Positions 9,118-22,364 of a DNA stretch of 64,000 nt are shown one piece after another. The translations under genes and the position numbers were made by a program. Within the stretch, counting starts at the first letter, position 1, and the number at the start of each line of letters is the position of its first letter. The DNA lies in contig JAYMFD010002303.1 in the NCBI GenBank assembly GCA_035771175.1, positions 1-64,000 on the forward strand, given 5' to 3'. This DNA comes from Paratinospora sagittata (taxonomy: Eukaryota > Streptophyta > Magnoliopsida > Ranunculales > Menispermaceae). Under the pieces are notes generated by a model. The model did not search any database. It saw nothing but the letters and a program-made list of their open reading frames with translations, and was not told where the DNA came from.

Positions 9118-10295
9118 CCTCAAACACATTTTCTAAATAAGTTTAATTAATTTAAACCAAGATTTTAGAGTTGGGGGTCAAAAGTTCACCGGGATATTGG
9201 TACGGAGTTTCATCTTTATCGGTGGTTAATAGAAGGATATTGGGACTCGCACAAAGACTTGGTGAGAAAGCAATCCGGTGGATTGGTCGCGATTGCCTCA
9301 AACACATTTTCTAAGTAAATTTAGTTCATTTAAACCAAAATTTGAGATTTATGGGTCAAAAATTCATCGGGATATTGGAACGGAGTTCCATCTATTATGG
9401 GGGTTGCTTGAAGGATATTGGTACTCGCTCAAGGAGTAGGCGGAAAAAGCAATCCGGTGGATGGTCGCGATTGCCTCAAACACTTTTTCTAAGTAAATTT
9501 AATTCATTTAAACCAAAATTTAGATTTGGGGGTAAAAAATTCCCTGGGATATTGGAACGGAGTTCCATCTATTCTGGGGGTTCCTAGAAGGATATTGGGA
9601 CTCGCTTAAAGAGTAGGTGGAGAAAGCATTCAGGTGGATTGGTCGCGATTGCCTCAAACACATTTTCTAAGTAAATTTAGTTCTTTAAACCAAAATTTGA
9701 GATTTAGGGGTCAAATATTCATCGGGATATTGGAACGGACTTCCATCTATTCTGGGGGTTCCTAGAAGGATATTGGGACTCGCTTAAGAAGTTGGTGGAA
9801 AAAGCAATCTGGTAGATTGGCCGCGATTGCCTCAAACACATTTTCTAAATAAGTTTAATTCATTTAAACCAAGATTTTAGAGTTGGGGGTCAAAAGTTCA
9901 CCGTGATATTGGTACGGAGTTTCATCTATTCCGGTGGTTAATAGAAGGATATTGGGACTCGCACAAAGACTTGGTGGAGAAAGCAATCCGGTGGATTGGT
10001 CGCGATTGCCTCAAACACTTTTTCTAAGTATATTTAGTTCATTTAAACCAAGATTTAGATTTGGGGGTCAAAAATTCAACGGGATATTGGAACGGAGTTC
10101 CATCTATTTCGGGGGTTCCTAGAAGGATATTGGGACTCGCTCAAAGAGTTGGTGGAGAAAGCAATCTGGTGGATTGGTCGCGATTGCCTCAAACAAATAT
10201 TCCAAACAAATTTAATTCATTTAAACCAAAATTTGAGATTTAAGGGTAAAAAATTCATCGGGATATTGGAACGGAGGTCCATTTATTCTGGGGGG
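9118..10295 (+). repeat. Second copy of the 5010-6090 segment (4.1-kb large unit)
   Basis: From 9118 the order D, F with 'gatttatggg', A' with 'ttccctggg', F with 'ggacttcc', D, A matches 5010 to about 6090 at an offset of about 4106-4108 bp (23 monomers). Agreement ends near 10195 at 'aaatattccaaacaaa'. The last 100 bp belong to a B-like monomer. Single-base indels are unusually common here (near 9264, 9462 and 9681). Confidence 0.82.
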
Positions 10296-12087
10296 TTGCT
10301 AGAAGGATATTAGGACTCGCTCAAAGAGTTGGTGGAGAAAGCAATCTGGTGGATTGGTCGCGATTGCCTCAAACACATTTTCTAAGTAATTTTAGTTCAT
10401 TTAAACCAAAATTTGAGATTTATGGGTCAAAAATTCATCGGCATATTGGAACAGAGTTCCATCTATTCTGGGGGGTTGTTTGAAGGATATTGGGACTCGC
10501 TCAAGGAGTTCGTGGACAAAGCAATCCGGTGGATTGGTCGCGATTGCCTCAAACACTTTTTCTAAGTATATTTAGTTCATTTAAACCAAAGTTTTAGATT
10601 TGGGGGTCAAAAATTCACCGGGATATTGGAACGTAGTTCCATCTATTCCGGGGGTTCCTAGAAGGATATTAGGACTCGCTCAAAGGGTTGGTGAAGAAAG
10701 CAATCTGGTGGATTGGTCGCGATTGCCTCAAACACATTTTCTAAGTAAATTTAGTTCATTTAAACCAAAATTTGAGATTTAGGGGTCAAAAATTCATCGG
10801 GATATTGGAACGGAGTTCCATCTATTCCGGGGGTTCCTAGAAGGATATTGGGACTCGCTCAAAGAGTTGGTGGAGAAAGCAATCTGGTGGATTGGTCGCG
10901 ATTGCCTCAAACAAATTTTCTAAGTAAATTTTATTCATTTAAACCAAAATTTGAGATTTAGGGGTCAGAAATTCATCGGGATATTGGAACGGAGTTCCAT
11001 TTATTCTGGGGGGTTGCTAGAAGGATATTGGGACTCGCTAAAAGAGTAGGTGGAGAAAGCAATCCGGTGGATTGGTCGCGATTGCCTCAAACCCATTTTC
11101 TAAGTTAATTTAGTTCATTTAAACCAAAATTTGAGATTTAGGGGTCAAAAATTCATCGAGATATTGGAATAGAGTTCCATCTATTCCGAGGGTTCCTAGA
11201 AGGATATTGGGACTCGCTCAAAGAGTAAGCGGAGAAAGCAATCCGGTGGATTGGTCGCGATTGCTTCAAACACATTTTCTAAGTAAATTTAGTTCTTTTA
11301 AACCAAAATTTGAGATTTAATGGTCAAAAATTCATCGGGATATTGAAACAGAGTTCCATCTATTCTGGAAGTTGCTTGAAGGATATTGAGATTCGCTTAA
11401 GGAGTTGGTGGAGAAAGCAATTCGGTGGATTGGTCGCGATTGCCTCAAACACTTTTTCTAAGTATATTTAGTTCATTTAAACCAAGATTTAGATTTGGGG
11501 GTCAAAAATTCAACGGGATATTGGAACGGAGTTCCATCTATTTCGGGGGTTCCTAGAAGGATATTGGGACTCGCTCAAAGAGTTGGTGGAGAAAGCAATC
11601 TGGTGGATTGGTCGCGATTGCCTCAAACAAATTTTCCAAACAAATTTAATTCATTTAAACCAAAATTTGAGATTTAGGGGTAAAAAATTCATCGGGATAT
11701 TGGAACGGAGGTCCATTTATTCTGGGGGGTTACTAGAAGGATATTGGGACTCGCTAAAAGAGTAGGTGGAGAAAGCGATCCGGTGGATTGGTCCCGATTG
11801 CCTCAAACACATTTTCTAAGTTAATTTAGTTCATTTAAACCAAAATTTGAGATTTAGGGGTAAAAAATTTATCGGGATATTGGAACAGAGTTCCATCTAT
11901 TCTTGGGGTTGCTTGAAGGATATTAGGACTCGCTCAAGGAGTAGGCGGAAAAAGCAATCCGGTGGATTGGTCGCGATTGCCTCAAACACTTTTTCTAAGT
12001 ATATTTAGTTCATTTAAACCCAAATTTTAGATTTGGGGGTCAAAAATTCACCGGGATATTGGAACGGAGTTCCATCTATTCCGGGGG
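10296..12087 (+). repeat. 1792-bp 10-mer HOR, copy 1
   Basis: Marked by a monomer with 'taagtaattttag', 'gatttatgggtc', 'ggggggttgtttgaagg' and 'ttcgtggacaaagc' (10368 onward), a 'ggaacgtagttcc' monomer, and a monomer entered through 'gattgcttcaaac' (about 11260). All recur 1792 bp later. Confidence 0.87.
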
Positions 12088-13412
12088 TTCCTAGAAGGAT
12101 ATTAGGACTCGCTCAAAGAGTTGGTGGAGAAAGCAATCTGGTGGATTGGTCGCGATTGCCTCAAACACATTTTCTAAGTAATTTTAGTTCATTTAAACCA
12201 AAATTTGAGATTTATGGGTCAAAAATTCATCGGCATATTGGAACAGAGTTCCATCTATTCTGGGGGGTTGTTTGAAGGATATTGGGACTCGCTCAAGGAG
12301 TTCGTGGACAAAGCAATCCGGTGGATTGGTCGCGATTGCCTCAAACACTTTTTCTAAGTATATTTGGTTCATTTAAACCAAAGTTTTAGATTTGGGGGTC
12401 AAAAATTCACCGGGATATTGGAACGTAGTTTCATCTATTCCGGGGGTTCCTAGAAGGATATTAGGACTCGCTCAAAGAGTTGGTGAAGAAAGCAATCTGG
12501 TGGATTGGTCGCGATTGCCTCAAACACATTTTCTAAGTAAATTTAGTTCATTTAAACCAAAATTTGAGATTTAGGGGTCAAAAATTCATCGGGATATTGG
12601 AACGGAGTTCCATCTATTCCAGGGGTTCCTAGAAGGATATTGGGACTCGCTCAAAGAGTTGGTGGAGAAAGCAATCTGGTGGATTGGTCGCGATTGCCTC
12701 AAACAAATTTTCTAAGTAAATTTTATTCATTTAAACCAAAATTTGAGATTTAGGGGTCAAAAATTCATCGGGATATTGGAACGGAGTTCCATTTATTCTG
12801 AGGGGTTGCTAGAAGGATATTGGGACTCGCTAAAAGAGTAGGTGGAGAAAGCAATCCGGTGGATTGGTCGCGATTGCCTCAAACCCATTTTCTAAGTTAA
12901 TTTAGTTCATTTAAACCAAAATTTGAGATTTGGGGGTCAAAAATTCATCGAGATATTGGAATAGAGTTCCATCTATTCCGTGGGTTCCTAGAAGGATATT
13001 GGGACTCGCTCAAAGAGTAGGCGGAGAAAGCAATCAGGTGGATTGGTCGCGATTGCTTCAAACACATTTTCTAAGTAAATTTAGTTCTTTTAAACCAAAA
13101 TTTGAGATTTAATGGTCAAAAATTCATCGGGATATTGAAACAGAGTTCCATCTATTCTGGAAGTTGCTTGAAGGATATTGAGATTCGCTTAAGGAGTTGG
13201 TGGAGAAAGCAATTCGGTGGATTGGTCGCGATTGCCTCAAACACTTTTTCTAAGTATATTTAGTTCATTTAAACCAAAATTTAGATTTGGGGGTCAAAAA
13301 TTCAACGGGATATTGGAACGGAGTTCCATCTATTTCGGGGGTTCCTAGAAGGATATTGGGACTCGCTCAAAGAGTTGGTGGAGAAAGCAATCTGGTGGAT
13401 TGGTCGCGATTG
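12088..13412 (+). repeat. 1792-bp 10-mer HOR, partial copy 2
   Basis: Same markers as copy 1 at +1792: 'ttcgtggacaaagc' near 12301, 'aacgtagtt' near 12422 and 'gattgcttcaaac' near 13052. Agreement ends near 13412, where copy 1 has 'ttttccaaacaaattt' and this region has 'ttttctaaataaattt'. Confidence 0.85.
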
Positions 13413-14573
13413 CCTCAAACAAATTTTCTAAATAAATTTAATTAATTTAAACCAAAATTTGATATTTAGGGGTAAAAAATTCATCGGGATATTGGAACGG
13501 AGTTCCATTTATTCTGGGGGGTTGCTAGAAGGATATTGGGGCTGGCTAAAAGAGTAGGTGCAGAAAGCAATCCGGTGGATTGGCCGCGATTGCCTCAAAC
13601 ACATTTTCAAAGTTAATTTAGTTCATTTAAACCCAAATTTTAGATTTGGGGGTCAAAAATTCACCGGGATATTGGAACGGAGTTCCATCTATTTCGGGGG
13701 TTCCTAGAAGGATATTTGGACTCGCTCAAAGAGTTGGTGGAGAAAGCAATATGGTGGATTGGTCGCGATTGCCTCAAACACATTTCCTAAGTAAATTTAG
13801 TTCTTTTAAACCAAAATTTGAGATTTAACGGTCAAAAATTCATCAGGATATTAAAACGGAGTTCCATTTATTCTCGGGGTTGCTTTAAGGATATTGGGAT
13901 TCGCTCAAGGAGTTGGTAGGGAAAACAATACGGTGCATTGGTCGCGATTGCCTCAAACACTTTTTCTAAGTATTTTTTATTCATTTAAACCAAAATTTGA
14001 GATTTATGGGTCAAAAATTCATCGGGATATTGGAACAGAGTTCCATTTATTCTGGGGGTTGTTTGAAGGATATTGGGACTCAATCAAGGAGTTGGTGGAC
14101 AAAGCAATCCGGTGGATTGGTCGCGATTGCCTCAAACACTTTTTCTAAGTATATTTAGTTCATTTAAACCAAAATTTTAGATTTGGGGGTCAAAAATTCA
14201 CCGGGATATTGGAACAGAGTTCCATCTATTCCGGGGGTTCCTAGAAGGATATTGGGACTCGCTCAAAGAGTTGGTGGAGAAAGCAATCTGGTGGATTGGT
14301 CGCGATTGCCTCAAACAAATTTTCTAAGTAATTTTATTCATTTAAACCAAAATTTGGGATTTAGGGGTCAAAAATTCATCGAGATATTGGAATAGAGTTC
14401 CATCTATTCCGAGGGTTCCTAGAAGGATATTGGGACTCGCTCAAAGAGTAGGCGGAGAAAGCAATCCGGTGGATTGGTCGCGATTGCTTCAAACACATTT
14501 TCTAAGTAAATTTAGTTCTTTTAAACCAAAATTTGAGATTTAATGGTCAAAAATTCCTCGGGATATTGAAACA
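13413..14573 (+). repeat. Mixed satellite monomers, no clear HOR
   Basis: About 6.5 monomers of classes B, A, E and C-like with private variants ('gggattcgctcaaggagttggtaggg' region near 13897, 'tattttttattc' near 13972, 'actcaatcaagg' near 14078). A further 'gattgcttcaaac' monomer near 14485 links it to the 1792-bp HOR. Nothing other than satellite is visible. Confidence 0.8.
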
Positions 14574-15380
14574 GAGTTCCATCTATTTTGGGGGTTGCTT
14601 GAAGGATATTGGTAGTCGCTCAAGGAATAGGCGAAAAACCCAATCCGGTGGATTGGTCGCGATTGCCTAAAACACTTTTTCTAAGTAAATTTAATTCATT
14701 TAAACCAAAATTTAGATTTGGGGGAAAAAAATTCCCTGGGATATTGGAACGGAGTTCCATCTATTATGGGGGTTCCTAGAAGGATATTGGGACTCGCTTA
14801 AAGAGTAGGTGGAGAAAGCAATCTGGTGGATTGGTCGCGATTGCCTCAAACACATTTTCTAAGTAAATTTAGTTCATTTAAACCAAAATTTGAGATTTAG
14901 GGGTCAAAAATTCATCGGGATACTGGAACGGACTTCCATCTATTCCGGGGGTTCCTAGAAGGATATTGGGACTCGCTTAAGAAGTTGGTGGAAAAAGCAA
15001 TCCGGTGGATTGGTCGCGATTGCCTCAAACACATTTTCTAAGTAAATTTAGTTCATTTAAACCAAAATTTGAGATTTAGGGGTCAAAAATTCATCGGGAT
15101 ATTGGAACGGAGTTCCATCTATTCCGGGGATTCCTAGAAGGTTATTGGGACTCGCTTAAGAAGTTGGTGGAAAAAGCAATCCGGTGGATTGGTCGCGATT
15201 GCCTCAAACACATTTTCTAAATAAGTTTAATTCATTAAAACCAAGATTTTAGAGTTGGCGGTCAAAAGTTCACCGGGATATTGGTACGGAGTTTCATCTA
15301 TTCCGGTGGTTAATAGAAGGATATTGGGACTCGCACAAAGACTTGGTGGAGAAAGCAATCTGGTGGATTGGTCGCGATTG
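14574..15380 (+). repeat. Left flank of the 2328-bp array, matching the start of the large HOR
   Basis: Matches about 23526-24331 at an offset of 8951-8952 bp, with the same rare variants: 'ggtagtcgctcaaggaatagg', 'cctaaaacac', 'ttccctggg' with 'attatggggg', 'gatactggaacggacttcc' and 'cattaaaacc'. The match continues into the first monomers of the 2328-bp array. This places the array inside what was one unit of the large HOR. Confidence 0.85.
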
Positions 15381-17708
15381 CCTCAAACACTTTTTCTAAG
15401 TATATTTAGTTCATTTAAACCAAAATTTAGATTTGGGGGTCAAAAATTCAACGGGATATTGGAACGGAGTTCCATCTATTTCGGGGGTTCCTAGAAGGAT
15501 ATTGGGACTCGCCCAAAGAGTTGGTAGAGAAAGCAATCTGGTGGATTGGTCGCGATTGCCTCAAACAAATTTTCTAAATAAATTTAATTCATTTAAACCA
15601 AAATTTGAGATTTAGGGGTAAACAATTCATCGGGATATTGGAACGGAGGTCCATTTATTCTGGGGGGTTGCTAGAAGGATATTGGGACTCGCTAAAAGAG
15701 TTGGTGGATAAAGCAATCCGGTGGATTGATCGCGATTTCCTCTAACACATTTTCTAAGTTAATTTAGTTCATTTAAACCAAAATTTGAGATTTAGGGGTC
15801 AAAAATTCATCGGGATATTGGAACAAAGTTCCATCTATTCTGGGGGTTGCTTGAAAGATATTGGGACTCGCTCAAGGAGTAGGCGGAAAAAGCAATCCGG
15901 TGGATTGGTCGCAATTGCCTCAAACACTTTTTCTAAGTATATTTAGTTCATTTAAACCAAAATTTAGATTTGGGGGTCAAAAATTCAACGGGATATTGGA
16001 ACGGAGTTCCATCTATTTCGGGGGTTCCTAGAAGGATATTGGGACTCGCTCAAAGAGTTGGTGGAGAAAGCAATCTGGTGGATTGGTCGCGATTGCCTCA
16101 AACAAATTTTCTAAATAAATTTAATTCATTTAAACCAAAATTTGAGATTTAGGGGTCAAAAATTCATCGGGATATTGGAACGGAGTTCCATCTATTCCAG
16201 GGGTTCCTAGAAGGATATTGGGACTCGCTCAAAGTGTTGGTGGAGAAAGCAATCTGGTGGATTGGTCGCGATTGCCTCAAACAAATTTTCTAAATAAATT
16301 TAATTCATTTAAACCAAAATTTGAGATTTAAGGGTAAACAATTCATCGGGATAATGGAACGGAGGTCCATTTATTCTGGGGGGTTGCTAGAAGGATATTG
16401 GGACTCGCTAAAAGAGTAGGTGGAGAAAGCAATCCGGTGGATTGGTCGCGATTGCCTCAAACACATTTTCTAAGTTAATTTAGTTCATTTAAACCAAAAT
16501 TTGAGATTTAGGTGTCAAAAATTTATCGGGATATTGGAACAAAGTTCCATCTATTCTGGGGGTTGCTTGAAAGATATTGGGACTCGCTCAAGGAGTAGGC
16601 GGAAAAAGCAATCCGGTGGATTGGTCGCAATTGCCTAAAACACTTTTTCTAAGTATATTTAGTTCATTTAAACCCAAATTTTAGATTTGGGGGTCAAAAA
16701 TTCATCGGGATATTGGAACGGAGTTCCATCTATTCCGGGGGTTCCTAGAAGGATATTAGGACTCGCTCAAAGAGTTGGTGGAGAAAGTAATATGGTGGAT
16801 TGGTCGCGATTGCCTCAAACACATTTCCTAAGTAAATTTAGTTCATTTAAACCAAAATTTGAGATTTAGGGGTCAAAAATTCTTCGGGATATTGGAACGG
16901 AGTTCCATCTATTCTGGGGGTTGCTAGAAGGATATTAGGACTCACTCAAAGAGTTGGTGGAGAAAGCCATCTGGTGGATTGGTAGCGATTGCCTCAAACA
17001 CATTTTCTAAGTAAATTTAGTTCATTTAAACCAAAATTTGAGATTTAGGGGTCAAAAATTCATCGGGATATTGGAACGGAGTTCCATCTATTCTGAGGGG
17101 TTGCTAAAAGGATATTGGGACTCGCTCAAAGAGTAGGTGGAGAAAGCAATACGGTGGATTGGTCGCGATTGCCTCAAACACATTTTCTAAGTAAATTTAG
17201 TTCATTTAAACCAAAATTTGAGATTTAATGGTCAAAAATTCATCGGGATATTGAAACGGTGTTCCATCTATTCTGGGGGTTGCTTGAAGGATATTGGGAC
17301 TTGCTCAAGGAGTTGGTAGAAAAATCTATCCGGTGGATTGGTCGCGATTGCCTCAAACACTTTTTCTAAGTAAATTTAATTCATTTAAACCAAAATTTAG
17401 AGTTGGGGGTCAAAAATTCAACGGGATATTGGAACGGAGTTCCATCTATTCCGGGGGTTCCTAGAAGGATATTGGGACTCGCTCAAAGAGTTGGTGGAGA
17501 AAGCAATCTGGTGGATTGGTCGCGATTGCCTCAAACAAATTTTCTAAGTAAATTTTATTCATTTAAACCAAAATTTGAGATTTAGGGGTCAAAAATTCAT
17601 CGGGATATTGGAACGGAGTTCCATTTATTCTGGGGGGTTGCTAGAAGGATATTGGGACTCGCTAAAAGAGTAGGTGGAGAAAGCAATCCGGTGGATTGGT
17701 CGCGATTG
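15381..17708 (+). repeat. 2328-bp 13-mer HOR, copy 1
   Basis: Thirteen monomers in the order A, B, C, A, B, B, C, A and five more. Markers are 'gcccaaagagttggtag' (A), 'ggataaagcaatcc' followed by 'gatttcctctaacac', 'attccaggggttcc' with 'aaagtgttgg', 'gatttaagggtaaac', 'ggtcgcaattgcctaaaac' and 'aaaaatctatcc'. The next copies start at 17709, 20037 and 22365, exactly 2328 bp apart. Confidence 0.94.
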
Positions 17709-20036
17709 CCTCAAACACTTTTTCTAAGTATATTTAGTTCATTTAAACCAAAATTTAGATTTGGGGGTCAAAAATTCAACGGGATATTGGAACGGAGTTC
17801 CATCTATTTCGGGGGTTCCTATAAGGATATTGGGACTCGCCCAAAGAGTTGGTAGAGAAAGCAATCTGGTGGATTGGTCGCGATTGCCTCAAACAAATTT
17901 TCTAAATAAATTTAATTCATTTAAACCAAAATTTGAGATTTAGGGGTAAACAATTCATCGGGATATTGGAACGGAGGTCCATTTATTCTGGGGGGTTGCT
18001 AGAAGGATATTGGGACTCGCTAAAAGAGTTGGTGGATAAAGCAATCCGGTGGATTGATCGCGATTTCCTCTAAAACATTTTCTAAGTTAATTTAGTTCAT
18101 TTAAACCAAAATTTGAGATTTAGGGGTCAAAAATTCATCGGGATATTGGAACAAAGTTCCATCTATTCTGGGGGTTGCTTGAAAGATATTGGGACTCGCT
18201 CAAGGAGTAGGCGGAAAAAGCAATCCGGTGGATTGGTCGCAATTGCCTCAAACACTTTTTCTAAGTATATTTAGTTCATTTAAACCAAAATTTAGATTTG
18301 GGGGTCAAAAATTCAACGGGATATTGGAACGGAGTTCCATCTATTTCGGGGGTTCCTAGAAGGATATTGGGACTCGCTCAAAGAGTTGGTGGAGAAAGCA
18401 ATCTGGTGGATTGGTCGCGATTGCCTCAAACAAATTTTCTAAATAAATTTAATTCATTTAAACCAAAATTTGAGATTTAGGGGTCAAAAATTCATCGGGA
18501 TATTGGAACGGAGTTCCATCTATTCCAGGGGTTCCTAGAAGGATATTGGGACTCGCTCAAAGTGTTGGTGGAGAAAGCAATCTGGTGGATTGGTCGCGAT
18601 TGCCTCAAACAAATTTTCTAAATAAATTTAATTCATTTAAACCAAAATTTGAGATTTAAGGGTAAACAATTCATCGGGATAATGGAACGGAGGTCCATTT
18701 ATTCTGGGGGGTTGCTAGAAGGATATTGGGACTCGCTAAAAGAGTAGGTGGAGAAAGCAATCCGGTGGATTGGTCGCGATTGCCTCAAACACATTTTCTA
18801 AGTTAATTTAGTTCATTTAAACCAAAATTTGAGATTTAGGTGTCAAAAATTTATCGGGATATTGGAACAAAGTTCCATCTATTCTGGGGGTTGCTTGAAA
18901 GATATTGGGACTCGCTCAAGGAGTAGGCGGAAAAAGCAATCCGGTGGATTGGTCGCAATTGCCTAAAACACTTTTTCTAAGTATATTTAGTTCATTTAAA
19001 CCCAAATTTTAGATTTGGGGGTCAAAAATTCATCGGGATATTGGAACGGAGTTCCATCTATTCCGGGGGTTCCTAGAAGGATATTAGGACTCGCTCAAAG
19101 AGTTGGTGGAGAAAGTAATATGGTGGATTGGTCGCGATTGCCTCAAACACATTTCCTAAGTAAATTTAGTTCATTTAAACCAAAATTTGAGATTTAGGGG
19201 TCAAAAATTTTTCGGGATATTGGAACGGAGTTCCATCTATTCTGGGGGTTGCTAGAAGGATATTAGGACTCACTCAAAGAGTTGGTGGAGAAAGCCATCT
19301 GGTGGATTGGTAGCGATTGCCTCAAACACATTTTCTAAGTAAATTTAGTTCATTTAAACCAAAATTTGAGATTTAGGGGTCAAAAATTCATCGGGATATT
19401 GGAACGGAGTTCCATCTATTCTGAGGGGTTGCTAAAAGGATATTGGGACTCGCTCAAAGAGTAGGTGGAGAAAGCAATACGGTGGATTGGTCGCGATTGC
19501 CTCAAACACATTTTCTAAGTAAATTTAGTTCATTTAAACCAAAATTTGAGATTTAATGGTCAAAAATTCATCGGGATATTGAAACGGTGTTCCATCTATT
19601 CTGGGGGTTGCTTGAAGGATATTGGGACTTGCTCAAGGAGTTGGTAGAAAAATCTATCCGGTGGATTGGTCGCGATTGCCTCAAACACTTTTTCTAAGTA
19701 AATTTAATTCATTTAAACCAAAATTTAGAGTTGGGGGTCAAAAATTCAACGGGATATTGGAACGGAGTTCCATCTATTCCGGGGGTTCCTAGAAGGATAT
19801 TGGGACTCGCTCAAAGAGTTGGTGGAGAAAGCAATCTGGTGGATTGGTCGCGATTGCCTCAAACAAATTTTCTAAGTAAATTTTATTCATTTAAACCAAA
19901 ATTTGAGATTTAGGGGTCAAAAATTCATCGGGATATTGGAACGGAGTTCCATTTATTCTGGGGGGTTGCTAGAAGGATATTGGGACTCGCTAAAAGAGTA
20001 GGTGGAGAAAGCAATCCGGTGGATTGGTCGCGATTG
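17709..20036 (+). repeat. 2328-bp 13-mer HOR, copy 2
   Basis: Repeats copy 1 with very few differences. Private variants include 'ttcctataagga' near 17820 (the other copies have 'ttcctagaagga') and 'cctctaaaacat' near 18068 instead of 'cctctaacacat'. Confidence 0.94.
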
Positions 20037-22364
20037 CCTCAAACACTTTTTCTAAGTATATTTAGTTCATTTAAACCAAAATTTAGATTTGGGGGTCAAA
20101 AATTCAACGGGATATTGGAACGGAGTTCCATCTATTTCGGGGGTTCCTAGAAGGATATTGGGACTCGCCCAAAGAGTTGGTAGAGAAAGCAATCTGGTGG
20201 ATTGGTCGCGATTGCCTCAAACAAATTTTCTAAATAAATTTAATTCATTTAAACCAAAATTTGAGATTTAGGGGTAAACAATTCATCGGGATATTGGAAC
20301 GGAGGTCCATTTATTCTGGGGGGTTGCTAGAAGGATATTGGGACTCGCTAAAAGAGTTGGTGGATAAAGCAATCCGGTGGATTGATCGCGATTTCCTCTA
20401 ACACATTTTCTAAGTTAATTTAGTTCATTTAAACCAAAATTTGAGATTTAGGGGTCAAAAATTCATCGGGATATTGGAACAAAGTTCCATCTATTCTGGG
20501 GGTTGCTTGAAAGATATTGGGACTCGCTCAAGGAGTAGGCGGAAAAAGCAATCCGGTGGATTGGTCGCAATTGCCTCAAACACTTTTTCTAAGTATATTT
20601 AGTTCATTTAAACCAAAATTTAGATTTGGGGGTCAAAAATTCAACGGGATATTGGAACGGAGTTCCATCTATTTCGGGGGTTCCTAGAAGGATATTGGGA
20701 CTCGCTCAAAGAGTTGGTGGAGAAAGCAATCTGGTGGATTGGTCGCGATTGCCTCAAACAAATTTTCTAAATAAATTTAATTCATTTAAACCAAAATTTG
20801 AGATTTAGGGGTCAAAAATTCATCGGGATATTGGAACGGAGTTCCATCTATTCCAGGGGTTCCTAGAAGGATATTGGGACTCGCTCAAAGTGTTGGTGGA
20901 GAAAGCAATCTGGTGGATTGGTCGCGATTGCCTCAAACAAATTTTCTAAATAAATTTAATTCATTTAAACCAAAATTTGAGATTTAAGGGTAAACAATTC
21001 ATCGGGATAATGGAACGGAGGTCCATTTATTCTGGGGGGTTGCTAGAAGGATATTGGGACTCGCTAAAAGAGTAGGTGGAGAAAGCAATCCGGTGGATTG
21101 GTCGCGATTGCCTCAAACACATTTTCTAAGTTAATTTAGTCCATTTAAACCAAAATTTGAGATTTAGGTGTCAAAAATTTATCGGGATATTGGAACAAAG
21201 TTCCATCTATTCTGGGGGTTGCTTGAAAGATATTGGGACTCGCTCAAGGAGTAGGCGGAAAAAGCAATCCGGTGGATTGGTCGCAATTGCCTAAAACACT
21301 TTTTCTAAGTATATTTAGTTCATTTAAACCCAAATTTTAGATTTGGGGGTCAAAAATTCATCGGGATATTGGAACGGAGTTCCATCTATTCCGGGGGTTC
21401 CTAGAAGGATATTAGGACTCGCTCAAAGAGTTGGTGGAGAAAGTAATATGGTGGATTGGTCGCGATTGTCTCAAACACATTTCCTAAGTAAATTTAGTTC
21501 ATTTAAACCAAAATTTGAGATTTAGGGGTCAAAAATTCTTCGGGATATTGGAACGGAGTTCCATCTATTCTGGGGGTTGCTAGAAGGATATTAGGACTCA
21601 CTCAAAGAGTTGGTGGAGAAAGCCATCTGGTGGATTGGTAGCGATTGCCTCAAACACATTTTCTAAGTAAATTTAGTTCATTTAAACCAAAATTTGAGAT
21701 TTAGGGGTCAAAAATTCATCGGGATATTGGAACGGAGTTCCATCTATTCTGAGGGGTTGCTAAAAGGATATTGGGACTCGCTCAAAGAGTAGGTGGAGAA
21801 AGCAATACGGTGGATTGGTCGCGATTGCCTCAAACACATTTTCTAAGTAAATTTAGTTCATTTAAACCAAAATTTGAGATTTAATGGTCAAAAATTCATC
21901 GGGATATTGAAACGGTGTTCCATCTATTCTGGGGGTTGCTTGAAGGATATTGGGACTTGCTCAAGGAGTTGGTAGAAAAATCTATCCGGTGGATTGGTCG
22001 CGATTGCCTCAAACACTTTTTCTAAGTAAATTTAATTCATTTAAACCAAAATTTAGAGTTGGGGGTCAAAAATTCAACGGGATATTGGAACGGAGTTCCA
22101 TCTATTCCGGGGGTTCCTAGAAGGATATTGGGACTCGCTCAAAGAGTTGGTGGAGAAAGCAATCTGGTGGATTGGTCGCGATTGCCTCAAACAAATTTTC
22201 TAAGTAAATTTTATTCATTTAAACCAAAATTTGAGATTTAGGGGTCAAAAATTCATCGGGATATTGGAACGGAGTTCCATTTATTCTGGGGGGTTGCTAG
22301 AAGGATATTGGGACTCGCTAAAAGAGTAGGTGGAGAAAGCAATCCGGTGGATTGGTCGCGATTG
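20037..22364 (+). repeat. 2328-bp 13-mer HOR, copy 3
   Basis: Same order and markers as copies 1 and 2. Private variants include 'ttagtccattt' near 21140 and 'gattgtctcaaac' near 21466. Confidence 0.94.
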
